Source of the DNA: a virus
Strand: one strand, 5' to 3'
Virus record (IMG/VR): IMGVR_UViG_3300046694_000296
Location: 151,657 to 215,656 of that record
Length of the DNA: 64,000 nt
In this document: positions 16,977 through 25,997 of the stretch, in pieces
How the letters are laid out: each line of letters opens with the position of its first letter
Position numbering within the stretch: the stretch's first letter is position 1
Made by a program: the position numbers and the translations under genes
The notes under the pieces: model-generated
Databases searched by the model: none
What the model saw: the letters and a program-made list of their open reading frames with translations, nothing else
What the model was told of the DNA's origin: nothing

Positions 16977-19253
16977 ATGAACGTGATTAAGCGTGACGGC
17001 TCAAGCGAGCCGCTGGACATTGCCAAGATTCAAAAATGCGTCGAATGGGCCTGTGCGGGCCTGAACGTGTCGCAGTCCGAGCTCGAGACGAGCGTCGGCG
17101 ACATGCTCTTCGACGGCATGAGCACCCAAGACATTCACCGCGCGACGATTCTCGCCGCCGCGGGCCTGATCTCCCTCGCTGCACCGGACTACACGTTCGT
17201 CGCTGCGCGCCTCTTGAAGCAGCAGATCTTCAAGGAATCGGTCGGCTCGATCAACTACCCGCACCTGTCTGAATACGTGGGCGCAGCGGTCGCTGCCGAG
17301 AAGCTGACGCCTGAGCTGACGGATGGCCGCTTCGACCTGGAAAAGCTCAACGACGCCATCGTGCCGGACCGCGACTACCAGTTCGACTATCTGGGCCTGC
17401 AAACGCTCGCCGATCGCTACTTCATCCGTGAGACGCCCGACGGCCGCATCATGGAGATGCCGCAGCACTTCTTCATGCGCTGCGCGATGGGCCTGGCCCT
17501 GCGCGAAGACAACCCGACCGCCCGGGCCATCGAGTTCTACACGGTCCTGTCGAGCTTCGAATTCATCAACTCTACCCCGACGCTGTTCAACTCGGCGACG
17601 CTGCACCAGCAAATGTCGTCCTGCTACGGCAACCGCGTGGGCGACTCCATCGTGTCGGACCCGGGCGCGCACCCCTACGACTCGATCTACGGCGCGATCA
17701 CCGAATGCGCGCTGCTGTCGAAGTATGCCGGTGGCATCGGCACCGACTGGACGCCTGTGCGCGGCAAGAACAGCCACATCAAGGGCACCAACGGGAAGTC
17801 CTCGGGCGTCGTGCCTTACCTGAAGGTCTACAACGACACCGCGGTCGCCGTGAACCAAGGCGGCAAGCGCAAGGGCTCGTTCGCGCCGTATCTGGAGACG
17901 TGGCACCCGGACCTGCCGGCCTTCCTGCAACTGCGTAAGAACACGGGCGACGAGCACGCCCGCGCGCACGACATTTTCCCGGCGAACTGGATTCCCGACC
18001 TCTTCATGGAGCGCGTCGAGCAGAAGGGCAAGTGGCACTTCTTCGATCCGCACCAGCACCCGGACCTGCACGAGCTGCACGGCGACGCCTTCAAGGCCCG
18101 CTACGAGGAGCTGGAAGCACAGGGCGCATACGTGGGCGAGGTCGAAGCGCTCTCGCTCTGGAAGGATATGCTGACCGCCTTGTTCGAGACGGGCAACCCG
18201 TGGATGACGTGGAAGGACGAGATGAATCGTCGCAACCCGCAAAGCCACGTCGGGGTGATCCACAACTCGAACCTGTGCACGGAGATCGCACTGAACAACT
18301 CGGACACCGAGACGTTCGTGTGCAACCTCGGCAGCGTGAACGTCGCCAAGGTCAACCCGTTCGACCATCCCGAGCGCTTCGCCGAAGTCGTCGCGACCGC
18401 GATGCGGATGCTCGACAACGTGATCGACATCAACTTCTACCCGAGCGACCGCGCCGCCGAGTCGAACCTGAAGCACCGTCCGGTGGGCCTGGGCCTCATG
18501 GGCATGACCGACCTCATGGCGCAAAAGGGCATCGACTGGGAGTCGGAAGCGTGTCTCCAGTTCAACGACGAGCTGCTGGAAGGGCTCTCGTATTGGGCGA
18601 TTCACGCCTCGGTGGGCCTCGCGATTCAGCGCGGCGCATACAGCACGTTCGCCGGCTCGAAGTGGTCGCAGGGCATCCTGCCGATCGACACGGCACGTGA
18701 CCAGACGACCAGCGGCAAATACAACTGGGACTACCTGCGCTTCGCCGTGAAGGCTTACGGCATGCGCAACTGCAACACGATGGCGATTGCGCCGACCGCG
18801 ACCATCAGCAACATCATCGGCGTGACGCCGTGCATCGAGCCGAACTTCGAACTGTTCTTCTCCAAGAAGAACATGGGCGGCAAGTTCCTCGTGCTGGCAC
18901 CGTCGCTGCGCTACGCGGCACCGGGCTACACGGTCAAGACCTGCTTCGATATCGACCCGGACTGGATCGTCAAGGCCGCCGCGCGACGCCAGAAGTGGAT
19001 CGACCAAGCCCAGAGCACGAACATCTGGATCAAGGCGGGCACGAAGGGCAAGCGCCTGTCGGAGATCTACATCATGGCGTGGAAGCTTGGCCTGAAGACG
19101 ACCTACTACCTGCGCAGCCAGTCGGCAGAGGAAGCACAGAAGCCGGCCGATCACGCCGTCGATGCGCTCGCGCCCGCAGTCGATGTGATGGAGCAAGACG
19201 TCTCGGCGGGCCTGTGCTCGATCGAGAACCCCGATTGCACGTCCTGCCAATAA
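16977..19253 (+). CDS. nrdA: ribonucleoside-diphosphate reductase, alpha subunit
   Basis: 758 aa class I RNR large subunit, reducing NDPs to dNDPs. An N-terminal ATP-cone (MNVIKRDGSSEPLDIAKIQKC) suggests allosteric activity control. Family signatures include NSTPTLFNSATLHQQMSSCYG, SKYAGGIGTDWTPVRG, the radical-site NSNLCTEI and NLGSVNVA, and MAIAPTATISNIIGVTPCIEPNFEL. The C-terminal CTSCQ pair is the redox shuttle that a thioredoxin such as the one at 56806 could reduce. No intron or intein is visible. Confidence 0.95.
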   Translation: MNVIKRDGSSEPLDIAKIQKCVEWACAGLNVSQSELETSVGDMLFDGMSTQDIHRATILAAAGLISLAAPDYTFVAARLLKQQIFKESVGSINYPHLSEYVGAAVAAEKLTPELTDGRFDLEKLNDAIVPDRDYQFDYLGLQTLADRYFIRETPDGRIMEMPQHFFMRCAMGLALREDNPTARAIEFYTVLSSFEFINSTPTLFNSATLHQQMSSCYGNRVGDSIVSDPGAHPYDSIYGAITECALLSKYAGGIGTDWTPVRGKNSHIKGTNGKSSGVVPYLKVYNDTAVAVNQGGKRKGSFAPYLETWHPDLPAFLQLRKNTGDEHARAHDIFPANWIPDLFMERVEQKGKWHFFDPHQHPDLHELHGDAFKARYEELEAQGAYVGEVEALSLWKDMLTALFETGNPWMTWKDEMNRRNPQSHVGVIHNSNLCTEIALNNSDTETFVCNLGSVNVAKVNPFDHPERFAEVVATAMRMLDNVIDINFYPSDRAAESNLKHRPVGLGLMGMTDLMAQKGIDWESEACLQFNDELLEGLSYWAIHASVGLAIQRGAYSTFAGSKWSQGILPIDTARDQTTSGKYNWDYLRFAVKAYGMRNCNTMAIAPTATISNIIGVTPCIEPNFELFFSKKNMGGKFLVLAPSLRYAAPGYTVKTCFDIDPDWIVKAAARRQKWIDQAQSTNIWIKAGTKGKRLSEIYIMAWKLGLKTTYYLRSQSAEEAQKPADHAVDALAPAVDVMEQDVSAGLCSIENPDCTSCQ

Positions 19254-19260
19254 CCTGAAG

Positions 19261-19281
19261 GAAGGGCCGGGCAACCGGCCC
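19261..19281 (+). other. hairpin with GCAA loop between nrdA and next gene
   Basis: A perfect stem AAGGGCCGG / CCGGCCCTT closed by a GCAA tetraloop (about 19262-19283) lies immediately after the nrdA stop, with no T-tract. Similar GCAA-loop hairpins follow nrdB (20585-20601) and precede thyX (21078-21099). They may be mRNA-stabilising or processing structures. Confidence 0.5.
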
Positions 19282-19290
19282 TTGTCACCT

Positions 19291-19551
19291 ATGAGCAATG
19301 TCATCGACCTCGGCGCCCGACGCGCCGCCAAGCAAGCGCCCGCACCTGTTGTCGAAGAAGCGCCGCTGCCGGCCGCCATGCAACAGGCGATCGAGCAGAA
19401 CTTCGCGCAGATCGGATTTGCGCACTCGCTCGTCGGCCAGGCGCTTCACTTCTACGCCAATCAGGGCTTCGATCATGGTCAGCACGCACGCGTTGCGCTC
19501 GCGGCGATGAACGGCGCTCTCGAACTCGTTCCCGGAGAAACACAAGCATGA
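19291..19551 (+). CDS. small protein between nrdA and nrdB
   Basis: 86 aa. Mainly helical (MQQAIEQNFAQIGFAHSLVGQALHFY) after a short disordered Pro/Ala segment. Stop overlaps the nrdB start (ATGA). ATG 19291 was preferred to TTG 19282. Function unknown; its position suggests an RNR accessory. Confidence 0.6.
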   Translation: MSNVIDLGARRAAKQAPAPVVEEAPLPAAMQQAIEQNFAQIGFAHSLVGQALHFYANQGFDHGQHARVALAAMNGALELVPGETQA

Positions 19552-20540
19552 AAACCGCCGCACAGATTATCAACGAACGCCGGCTGGCCTTCGGCCCGAA
19601 GTCGGAGCTGATGGCGATCTCGCCCGCCAAGCACAAGTGGGCGCGCGACATCTGGCGTCAGATGAAAGCGAACAACTGGGACTTGCACGAGACGGATCTG
19701 ACCGAGGACGGCCCGTGCTGGCGCAGCGGCCGCATGACCGAAGGGGAGAAGTTCGCCTACGAGAGCGCGCTCGCATTCGCCTCGAACCTCGATGGGTTCC
19801 AGCTGCACTCGCTCGCCAACGTCGAGGCGTGCATCACCTCGCCCGAGGTGGAGATGTGCATCAAGCGCCAGATGTATGAAGAGGCGCTGCACGTCGACGC
19901 CTACAGCGAGATGGTCGAGACGATCAGCTCCGATCCGATGAGCGTCTACATGCGTTTCGAGCGCGACGGCATGCTCGCAGCGAAGAACGAGCACATCCTC
20001 GAGCAAAACCATATTCTGAAAGCAGAGCAGACGCCCGCACAGTTCGCCCGCGCCATCGTCGCGAACATTGCGCTGGAGGGCATCTACTTCTATAGCGCGT
20101 TCCTGGTGTTCTACGCGCTCGCACGCAACGGGAAGATGACCGGCTCGGCCGACAGCGTGAAGCTGATCCACCGCGACGAGCGCACGCACCTCGGCCTCTT
20201 CAAGAAGATGCACGAGACGTTCATGGCCGAGAACCCGGAGGTCTACGACGCGCAGTTCTGGGCCGACGCAGAGGCGATCCTGAAGGGCGCGGTGGATCTC
20301 GAAGCAGCATGGGGCGGCTACATCGTCAGCAAGGGCATGCTGGGCCTCACGCCGAAGATCATCACCGAGTTCCTGCAGACGACGGCGAACGAACACGCGG
20401 TCGATATCGGCCTGGCGCCCCTGTTTCCCGGCGTCAAAGACCCGGTGCCGTGGTTCGGCCCGTTCTCGCGCGGCGAAGAGTCCAACTTCTTCGAGGCCAA
20501 GGTCGGGGACTATGCCGTGGGCACGCTCGACTGGGATTAA
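19548..20540 (+). CDS. nrdB: ribonucleoside-diphosphate reductase, beta subunit
   Basis: 330 aa, the radical-generating small subunit of class I RNR. EEALHVDAY provides metal ligands Glu112 and His115 and a Tyr119 in the position of the E. coli radical tyrosine. Further ligands are plausible in IALEGIYFYSAF and LIHRDERTHLGLF. The C-terminal DYAVGTLDWD is a plausible NrdA-binding tail. Coupled to the upstream small gene. Confidence 0.92.
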   Translation: MKTAAQIINERRLAFGPKSELMAISPAKHKWARDIWRQMKANNWDLHETDLTEDGPCWRSGRMTEGEKFAYESALAFASNLDGFQLHSLANVEACITSPEVEMCIKRQMYEEALHVDAYSEMVETISSDPMSVYMRFERDGMLAAKNEHILEQNHILKAEQTPAQFARAIVANIALEGIYFYSAFLVFYALARNGKMTGSADSVKLIHRDERTHLGLFKKMHETFMAENPEVYDAQFWADAEAILKGAVDLEAAWGGYIVSKGMLGLTPKIITEFLQTTANEHAVDIGLAPLFPGVKDPVPWFGPFSRGEESNFFEAKVGDYAVGTLDWD

Positions 20541-20557
20541 TTCGCCGTAACGTATAA

Positions 20558-20575
20558 GTCACGCGTTACTATACT
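20558..20575 (+). promoter_or_regulatory. promoter with upstream operator, lipoprotein gene
   Basis: GTCACGCGTTAC (20558-20569) directly abuts TATACT (20570-20575), followed by a GCAA-loop hairpin in the leader (GCCCGG-GCAA-CCGGGC). Confidence 0.65.
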
Positions 20576-20619
20576 GTCACCTAACGCCCGGGCAACCGGG
20601 CATTACCTGAAGGAAGAGC

Positions 20620-21048
20620 ATGAGAAAGAAACTGATGTGCCTGTTGAGTGTCGCCGCGCTGTTCGTTGTCACCGCGCTTGCGTTGACCAGCTGCGGCCAC
20701 CGCGACGACTACGCCTATCCGCAAGCACCGGCGGTCGCCCAAGCGCCTGTCATCCAGCAAGCGCCCGCGTATGTCGCGCCGCCGGTCACGGTCGTGCAAG
20801 CCGCGCCTGCCCATGACGGTTTCCTCACCGGGATGCTGATGGGCCACCTGATGTCGGGCGGCGGCACACAGAACCACTATTACCACCCGCCTGCGCCCGC
20901 GTATCACCCGGCGCCCGTGGTGCGCAACACAACGATCGTCCAGCGCAACACGACTATCGTGCGACCGGCGGTTGCGGCACCACGCGCCGGGGCATACGTG
21001 TATCGCCCATCCCGCCCGAGCAGCTTCGGCTCGTTCAAACGTCGATAG
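20620..21048 (+). CDS. phage lipoprotein, Pro/His-rich
   Basis: 142 aa. A basic N-terminus and hydrophobic stretch lead to the lipobox LTSC, with Cys25 or so as the expected lipidated residue. The mature part is low-complexity (Pro, Ala, His, Tyr) with a repeated NTTIV motif and a basic end. Probably exported to the host envelope during infection; a role in superinfection exclusion or lysis is possible but unproven. It is expressed from its own promoter. Confidence 0.7.
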   Translation: MRKKLMCLLSVAALFVVTALALTSCGHRDDYAYPQAPAVAQAPVIQQAPAYVAPPVTVVQAAPAHDGFLTGMLMGHLMSGGGTQNHYYHPPAPAYHPAPVVRNTTIVQRNTTIVRPAVAAPRAGAYVYRPSRPSSFGSFKRR

Positions 21049-21177
21049 TCGCGCCAGAAGTCTGATTTGAGAATGTCGGTCGGGCGCAATGCCCGACCCA
21101 ATCGAGAGGTTCCATTGACGTCGCACACCGGACCGGTGGCGAGCTCAATGCAGTCTTTCAACGAGGAGTAACCACAC

Positions 21178-22050
21178 ATGATCGAAGTCAATGGCAAGAA
21201 CTGCCGCGTGCGCGTCATTGCGCACAGCGTCCCGGATTTTCGCGACAACGCGAAGGAAATCTTTACGCTGGAGTTGCGTTACTGGCGGGCGGTGCATTCC
21301 GAGCTTATGACGCACCGCGACTTCAGCCGCAACGCCGGCTCGTCGCGAGCGATCCCGGTCGCCAAGATGATCGAGCAGGTCCGCAACGACCCGGCCGGCC
21401 CGCTGCATTGGGGCAAGAACCAGCCCGGCATGAAAGCGCAAGAAGAACTCACGCTTGACCAGCAGGAGCACGCGAAGATCATTTGGCGCGACGCGGCGAA
21501 CGCAGCGGCCGACTACGCTCAGCAGATGATGGATCTCGGGCTGCACAAGCAAGTCGCCAACCGGGCTCTTGAGCCGTATCAGTGGATCAACGTGCTCGTC
21601 ACCTCGACGGAATGGGACAACTGGTTCAATCTGCGCGCGCACGCCGACGCCCAGCCCGAGATTCAAGACCTCGCCTACACCATGCGCGACGCGATGGAGC
21701 AGAGCACGCCGGTCAAGCGCGGCATCAAGCGCGACAGCGAAAACGGGTGGCACCTGCCGTATGTGCTTGACAGCGAGCGCGAATTCATTCGCCTCGACGT
21801 GCTCAAGAAGCTCTCGACGGCCCGCTGCGCGCGCCTGTCCTATGAGCCCTTTGACGGCAACGCGGCGATCGAGAAGGAGATCGAGCGCTACAACCTACTG
21901 GTCGGCAGCGAGCCGCTGCACGCATCGCCCACTGAGCACCAAGCCTGCCCGCTGCCGGCCGGCTCGGATCAAAGCCGCAACTTCCGGGGTTGGCACCAGT
22001 ATCGCGTGAACGTCGAGGCAGACGCTTATCTGGCGAAGCGCGCAGCGTAA
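21178..22050 (+). CDS. thyX: flavin-dependent thymidylate synthase
   Basis: 290 aa. The ThyX signature appears as THRDFSRNAGSSRAIP (residues 45-60), a variant of R-H-R-x7-S. YQWINVLVTSTEWDNWFNLR and AQPEIQDLAYTM match the substrate-binding region. It makes dTMP from dUMP using methylene-THF and FAD. SD GAGGAG is well placed before the ATG. Confidence 0.9.
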   Translation: MIEVNGKNCRVRVIAHSVPDFRDNAKEIFTLELRYWRAVHSELMTHRDFSRNAGSSRAIPVAKMIEQVRNDPAGPLHWGKNQPGMKAQEELTLDQQEHAKIIWRDAANAAADYAQQMMDLGLHKQVANRALEPYQWINVLVTSTEWDNWFNLRAHADAQPEIQDLAYTMRDAMEQSTPVKRGIKRDSENGWHLPYVLDSEREFIRLDVLKKLSTARCARLSYEPFDGNAAIEKEIERYNLLVGSEPLHASPTEHQACPLPAGSDQSRNFRGWHQYRVNVEADAYLAKRAA

Positions 22051-22057
22051 TGCAACG

Positions 22058-22097
22058 GTAACGGGTTGCCTCACTATACTGATAAGTAACCCGTTAC
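22058..22097 (+). promoter_or_regulatory. promoter flanked by two operators
   Basis: TATACT (22075-22080) lies between GTAACGGGTTGC (22058-22069) upstream and a perfect GTAACCCGTTAC (22086-22097) downstream over the start region. The double arrangement is best explained by repression. Confidence 0.7.
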
Positions 22098-22135
22098 ACA
22101 CGGTTAAAACGAAACCTCTACAGGAGCAACACCTC

Positions 22136-22816
22136 ATGACCGAAGCCGCAAACATGAACACGATGGACAACACGACCTACCACGCTGAAGTCCTGTCGAC
22201 CGAATCGAAGCCCGACGCGATCAACTTCGGCCCGGCGACGCTGATGATGGCGCTGAACCTCGCCGTGCAAGCGGGCAACCTGCTCGACCAGATCAAGCGC
22301 GCCGTGTTCTACGGCAAGGACATCGACCCGCAGATCGCCGGCCAGGCGCTGCAAGCGATTCCTGCGATGGCGAACGACATCAAGTTCCCGCTCGCGACGG
22401 ATCGCTACCGCGACCCGCGCGACGCCGATTTCTACAACAGCATCGACCCGAAGGCGAAGGAAATCCTGTCGCTGCATGGCGTGGACGTGCGCCTGCTGCA
22501 CGCGGCCCTCGGTCGCTTTACCGAGTCCACCGAGTTCATCGAGGCGCTGGTCCCGACGTTCTTCGGTCAGGTGTTCGACAAGGTGAACGGTCTGGAAGAA
22601 ATCGGCGACGGCCGCTGGTATGACGAGATTGCGCTCGACGCACTCGGCTACACCGCGGAGCAGTGCAACTTCACGAACATCAAGAAGCTGAAGGACAAGA
22701 AGGCGGGCCGCTACCAGAAGGGCGCGTTCGATCCGAACGCTGCAGTGGATCGTGACACGACCGCCGAGCGCGCACTGCTCGAAGCGGGCGCGGCCACCGA
22801 AGCACAGGCGGCGTAA
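22136..22816 (+). CDS. MazG-like nucleotide pyrophosphohydrolase
   Basis: 226 aa. The C-terminal half matches the all-alpha MazG pattern: LLHAALGRFTESTEFIEAL, then VNGLEEIGDGRWYDEIALDALGYTAEQCNFTNIKKLKDKKAGRY in overlapping pieces, with a late VDRDTTAERALLE. MazG enzymes hydrolyse NTPs or dNTPs to monophosphates and may also affect (p)ppGpp. In several catalytic positions the acidic residues are replaced (TEST for typical TEAGE), so activity needs checking. Confidence 0.7.
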   Translation: MTEAANMNTMDNTTYHAEVLSTESKPDAINFGPATLMMALNLAVQAGNLLDQIKRAVFYGKDIDPQIAGQALQAIPAMANDIKFPLATDRYRDPRDADFYNSIDPKAKEILSLHGVDVRLLHAALGRFTESTEFIEALVPTFFGQVFDKVNGLEEIGDGRWYDEIALDALGYTAEQCNFTNIKKLKDKKAGRYQKGAFDPNAAVDRDTTAERALLEAGAATEAQAA

Positions 22817-23443
22817 GTGATTGGGCTTGCAGGTTCGCAAAGAACGGGCAAGTCCACGCTCGCGAAGGCGTATGCGGAGGAGTCGGGGGTGAAGTTCATC
22901 GCCACCGGCGCTTCGGCCACCTTCGCGCGTCTTGGACTGGATCCAAAGAAGGACTACGACTTCGCGACGCGCCTGCGCACACAGCGTGAAATTCTCGCCG
23001 ACTGCGACCGGCTCTATGACAGCGCAGGGGTGCGCTTCATCACCGACCGCACGCCGATCGACTTTCTCGGTTACACGCTCGCCGATGTCACACGCGAGAA
23101 CGTGCGCGGGAAGCTCGAAGTGGAGCTGCAGCGCTACGTTGACGATTGCTACGCCTGTGCGAATAAGCACTTCACCGTGCTCATCCTCGTGCAGCCGGGC
23201 ATCGCGCTCGTCGAGGCAGAAGGCAAGGCGCCGGCAAGTCCGTCGTATATGGCGCACGTGAACGCGCTGATGCTGGGCCTGATGGCTGACGAAGCACTGC
23301 AAGCCGACCACTACAAGATTCCGCGCCGGGCCATCGAGCTCGAGATTCGGATCAGCGCGGTCGAGGAAGCAGTGCGGAAGTCAGCGCAGCGCCACGTCGC
23401 GAAGATGGAGCGATTGCACGAAGACGGGCTGGTGCTGCACTAG
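22817..23443 (+). CDS. P-loop kinase, possible deoxynucleotide kinase
   Basis: 208 aa AAA/NadR-like P-loop NTPase. Walker A GSQRTGKST at the extreme N-terminus and a lid-like segment TDRTPIDFLGYTL. The GTG start immediately follows the stop of the MazG-like gene. Its place beside MazG, ThyX and RNR suggests nucleotide salvage or dNMP phosphorylation; substrate cannot be read from sequence. Confidence 0.65.
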   Translation: MIGLAGSQRTGKSTLAKAYAEESGVKFIATGASATFARLGLDPKKDYDFATRLRTQREILADCDRLYDSAGVRFITDRTPIDFLGYTLADVTRENVRGKLEVELQRYVDDCYACANKHFTVLILVQPGIALVEAEGKAPASPSYMAHVNALMLGLMADEALQADHYKIPRRAIELEIRISAVEEAVRKSAQRHVAKMERLHEDGLVLH

Positions 23444-23450
23444 CCAAAAG

Positions 23451-23485
23451 AGGGAACCGACAATATCAATCAGTCGGTTCCCTTT
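23451..23485 (+). terminator. rho-independent terminator
   Basis: Perfect 10-bp stem GGGAACCGAC / GTCGGTTCCC with an 11-base A+T-rich loop, followed by TTTC. It closes the nucleotide-metabolism operon. Confidence 0.75.
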
Positions 23486-23511
23486 CAAAACAACGAATTA
23501 GAGGACATTCC

Positions 23512-24138
23512 ATGACCACTCAGAACGTCAAGCTGACGAATCACGCCCGCGACCAGATCATCCAGAACGCCCTGCACGGCGCGTTTGAAAAGGAGCGCAA
23601 GGCGAACAAGGCTCGTCTGACCAAGCTCGCCGACAAGTGCTATCGCTCGACGGTCAGCGTTGCGACCGAGAAGGCTGCCCGCCAGGCGCCCGACGACTTC
23701 CTGTATCTGTGCAACGTGATCTCGCGCATCTACTTCCGCGATGCGGAGCTGCGTCGGAACATGGACACGGCCTACGATGTGGAGCTCTCGCGTGCCGTCC
23801 CGTTCCCGGGCCGTCATACCACGCTGACCATCGAGTCCAAAGAGCTGCATGCCGAGTATGTGGAGATCATGCGAGTGGAGCGCGAGCTGGACCAGAAGCA
23901 CAACGACCTCGCGGAAAGCCTCAAGCGCACGGTCTACAGCACGTCCTCGCTCAAGAAGCTGATAGAGATGTGGCCGGAGGTCGAGAACTTCCTGCCCGCC
24001 TCCGTCACCGCACCGAAGCCCATGCTTCCGGCGCTGCCCGTCGGCGATCTGAACAATGCGCTGCGCGCCGCCGGGGTCAAGGTCGGTGTCATCGTCACGC
24101 CGAAAGCAACCGGCGGCCTTGTAGCGGTGGCAGCATGA
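23512..24138 (+). CDS. possible Nmad5-type nucleotide-modification-associated protein
   Basis: 208 aa. KLTNHARDQIIQNALHGAFEKERKANKARLTKLADKCY, seen here in pieces, resembles the start of Nmad5 domain proteins found beside phage DNA-modification genes; VPFPGRHTTLTI is a central strand. Identification is from memory of the family pattern and is tentative. Follows a terminator, so either a weak promoter lies in 23486-23511 or it depends on read-through. Confidence 0.4.
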   Translation: MTTQNVKLTNHARDQIIQNALHGAFEKERKANKARLTKLADKCYRSTVSVATEKAARQAPDDFLYLCNVISRIYFRDAELRRNMDTAYDVELSRAVPFPGRHTTLTIESKELHAEYVEIMRVERELDQKHNDLAESLKRTVYSTSSLKKLIEMWPEVENFLPASVTAPKPMLPALPVGDLNNALRAAGVKVGVIVTPKATGGLVAVAA

Positions 24139-24563
24139 GCGACCACCCGACGATCCGCGAGGAACTGGAGCGCAAGGTCACGGAAGAGGTCGAGCGCGTG
24201 TTCCTCGCCGTGCGCAGCGGCAAGATGAGCACCTACGGCTACCACCAGGCGCTCGAAGGGCTCTGGGGCGGTGTGGCGGGGCTCGTCTCGAAGGAGTCGA
24301 TGGAACTCATCACGCAGGCCCGCCGCGAGCATACGGCCGCGCCGAACATGACGCTGCGCACGGTCATCGTGATCGGTGAGGCGGTCGCCAGCGTGAAGTG
24401 GATGGTCGGCAGCGACACGGTTGCGACCATGATTAAGAAGCCCGGCGCGCAGCCGCAGGTGGTCACGCGCACGGTCGAGGACAACAGCCCGTTGTCGGCG
24501 TTGAAATACTACGCGGCAGCGGCCAAGAAGTTCCGGGACATGCCCGGAGCGGTGGAGTTTTGA
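24135..24563 (+). CDS. hypothetical protein
   Basis: 142 aa, coupled to the preceding gene by ATGA. Helical N-terminus (EELERKVTEEVERVFLAV) and central strands; C-terminus LKYYAAAAKKFRDMPGAVEF. No family recognised. Confidence 0.55.
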   Translation: MSDHPTIREELERKVTEEVERVFLAVRSGKMSTYGYHQALEGLWGGVAGLVSKESMELITQARREHTAAPNMTLRTVIVIGEAVASVKWMVGSDTVATMIKKPGAQPQVVTRTVEDNSPLSALKYYAAAAKKFRDMPGAVEF

Positions 24564-24565
24564 CC

Positions 24566-24874
24566 ATGACGAACGAACGGAAGAAAGAGATCGAGGCGAT
24601 CGGCGACCAGGAATGGCGACAGATGATGAACGAGGTGGACGTCGCCGATGGGTTGAGGCCCGAGCGGCGGATTTTCACCATCATGCCGAGCGTGAAGCAG
24701 AACATTTCGTTCTTCGGCGCAGCGCACGAGACGATCCTCTACGTCACGGAGGAGGGCGAGTTCAACTGGTGCGCGAACCCGGAGGAGGCGATCCTCGCGA
24801 TGGAGGCGGCCGGCACGAACAAGCCGATTGCCGCGCTGCTGCGTCGTTTGCGCGATTACGAGAATCAAGTTTGA
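24566..24874 (+). CDS. hypothetical protein
   Basis: 102 aa, starting 3 bases after the previous stop. Acidic, with IFTIMPSVKQNISFFG and an ILYVTEEGEFNW strand. ATG 24566 was preferred to a TTG at 24560. No family recognised. Confidence 0.55.
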   Translation: MTNERKKEIEAIGDQEWRQMMNEVDVADGLRPERRIFTIMPSVKQNISFFGAAHETILYVTEEGEFNWCANPEEAILAMEAAGTNKPIAALLRRLRDYENQV

Positions 24875-24895
24875 GCTCCAATCGCTCACGCTTAC

Positions 24896-24918
24896 TATAC
24901 TGGTAAGTAACACGTTAC
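24896..24918 (+). promoter_or_regulatory. promoter with downstream operator
   Basis: TATACT (24896-24901) followed by perfect GTAACACGTTAC (24907-24918), in front of the gene at 24942. Confidence 0.7.
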
Positions 24919-24941
24919 CAACCAACTATTACAGAGGGAAC

Positions 24942-25409
24942 ATGACCACCACGATTTCGGCGATGCGACTCGACGTCGCCAACCTCGTCAAGCGCGCAGA
25001 CGAACTGCCGTTCAAGCGCGACGAGGACTTGCTCTTCACGATCCTGGGCGAGCTCCAGAACCGCAGCGACGCGCAGAAGCAGGAAGTCTTCGCGCAGTCG
25101 CGCAAAGGCGGCGGGGTGTTTCTCTTCGAGAGCAAGAACTTCCCGGGCCACATCGCCGAATACATTCCCGGCATCGTCGAGACGGACAGCATTTCATGCC
25201 TGTTCACGCCGCACCCGATGCTCGCCGAAGCGCGTCTGGTGCTCAAGTTCCGCGAGGAGCTGATCGAAGCCATCGAGCGCGTGCAGCAAGCCGCGCCGGG
25301 CTCGCTCAAGAAGGCCGACCCGGGCCGCAGCCGCGCGGTGTTCCTCAACGAGATGTCCACGCTGCAGCTCGCCGACACCCTGCGCGAACTGGGCCGCGTG
25401 AAGCTGTAA
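24942..25409 (+). CDS. hypothetical protein
   Basis: 155 aa, led by the purine-rich ribosome-binding stretch AGAGGG. Segments include LVKRADELPFKRDEDLLFTILGEL and FREELIEAIERVQQAAPGSL. No domain recognised. A C-rich hairpin follows at 25428-25445. Confidence 0.55.
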   Translation: MTTTISAMRLDVANLVKRADELPFKRDEDLLFTILGELQNRSDAQKQEVFAQSRKGGGVFLFESKNFPGHIAEYIPGIVETDSISCLFTPHPMLAEARLVLKFREELIEAIERVQQAAPGSLKKADPGRSRAVFLNEMSTLQLADTLRELGRVKL

Positions 25410-25477
25410 AGCCAAGAACCCGAAAATCCCCGCCGAGCGGGGAGCGATTTTCCACCACCTATAAGGATCACCCGATC

Positions 25478-25900
25478 ATGGCAAACCTCATCAAGCGCGT
25501 CGTCAAGGCTCAATACGAAACCACGGACGGCCAAGTGTTCGAAGACAAAGCGGAAGCGGTCAAGCATCAGGCCGATCTGGACCGTGTGCGCAAGGTCGCC
25601 GAGCTCGTCGACACGAAGGCGGGGCTCTACGCGGCGACCGTCACCCGCAACGGCGATTCGGTCATCGAGCACTGGGGCACCTTCGACTTCGGCAGCATCG
25701 CCCGCTTCATCATCGACAACGCCGACGCGCTGCGCGAGATCCTGCCGAAGCGCGCCAAGAGCATCCAAGTCGTGCCGGCCGAGCCTATTCCCGCGAGCGA
25801 ACTGATCGACCCCGCCACGCCGCAGACCGCGGAAGAGGCGCTGCTGCCCTACAACCCGGTCCTGAACGCCGCGCCGCCGGTCGCGATGCTGAACGTCTAA
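25478..25900 (+). CDS. hypothetical protein
   Basis: 140 aa. A short beta motif YETTDGQVFEDKAEAVKHQ at the N-terminus is common in small phage proteins that begin with a 'transcript-like' strand-helix. C-terminus is Pro/Ala-rich. SD AAGGA at 25463-25467. Function unknown. Confidence 0.55.
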   Translation: MANLIKRVVKAQYETTDGQVFEDKAEAVKHQADLDRVRKVAELVDTKAGLYAATVTRNGDSVIEHWGTFDFGSIARFIIDNADALREILPKRAKSIQVVPAEPIPASELIDPATPQTAEEALLPYNPVLNAAPPVAMLNV

Positions 25901-25932
25901 GCGACCCACCGCAGCAGCACCAATCCGAACGG

Positions 25933-25953
25933 GCGCCATCGAGCGCCCGTTAT
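25933..25953 (+). other. intergenic hairpin
   Basis: AACGGGCG / CGCCCGTT stem with an 8-base loop after the 25478 gene; no T-tract. A direct repeat of ATCTTGATA (25952-25972) follows it. Confidence 0.4.
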
Positions 25954-25997
25954 CTTGATAGGTATCTTGATACCAAAATACCAGTGACGAGGACACT

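Noticed and set aside
17001-19379. 792-codon minus-strand ORF opposite nrdA
   Set aside because: Composition (Arg, His, Val, Leu) and total overlap with an unmistakable RNR gene mark it as a shadow.
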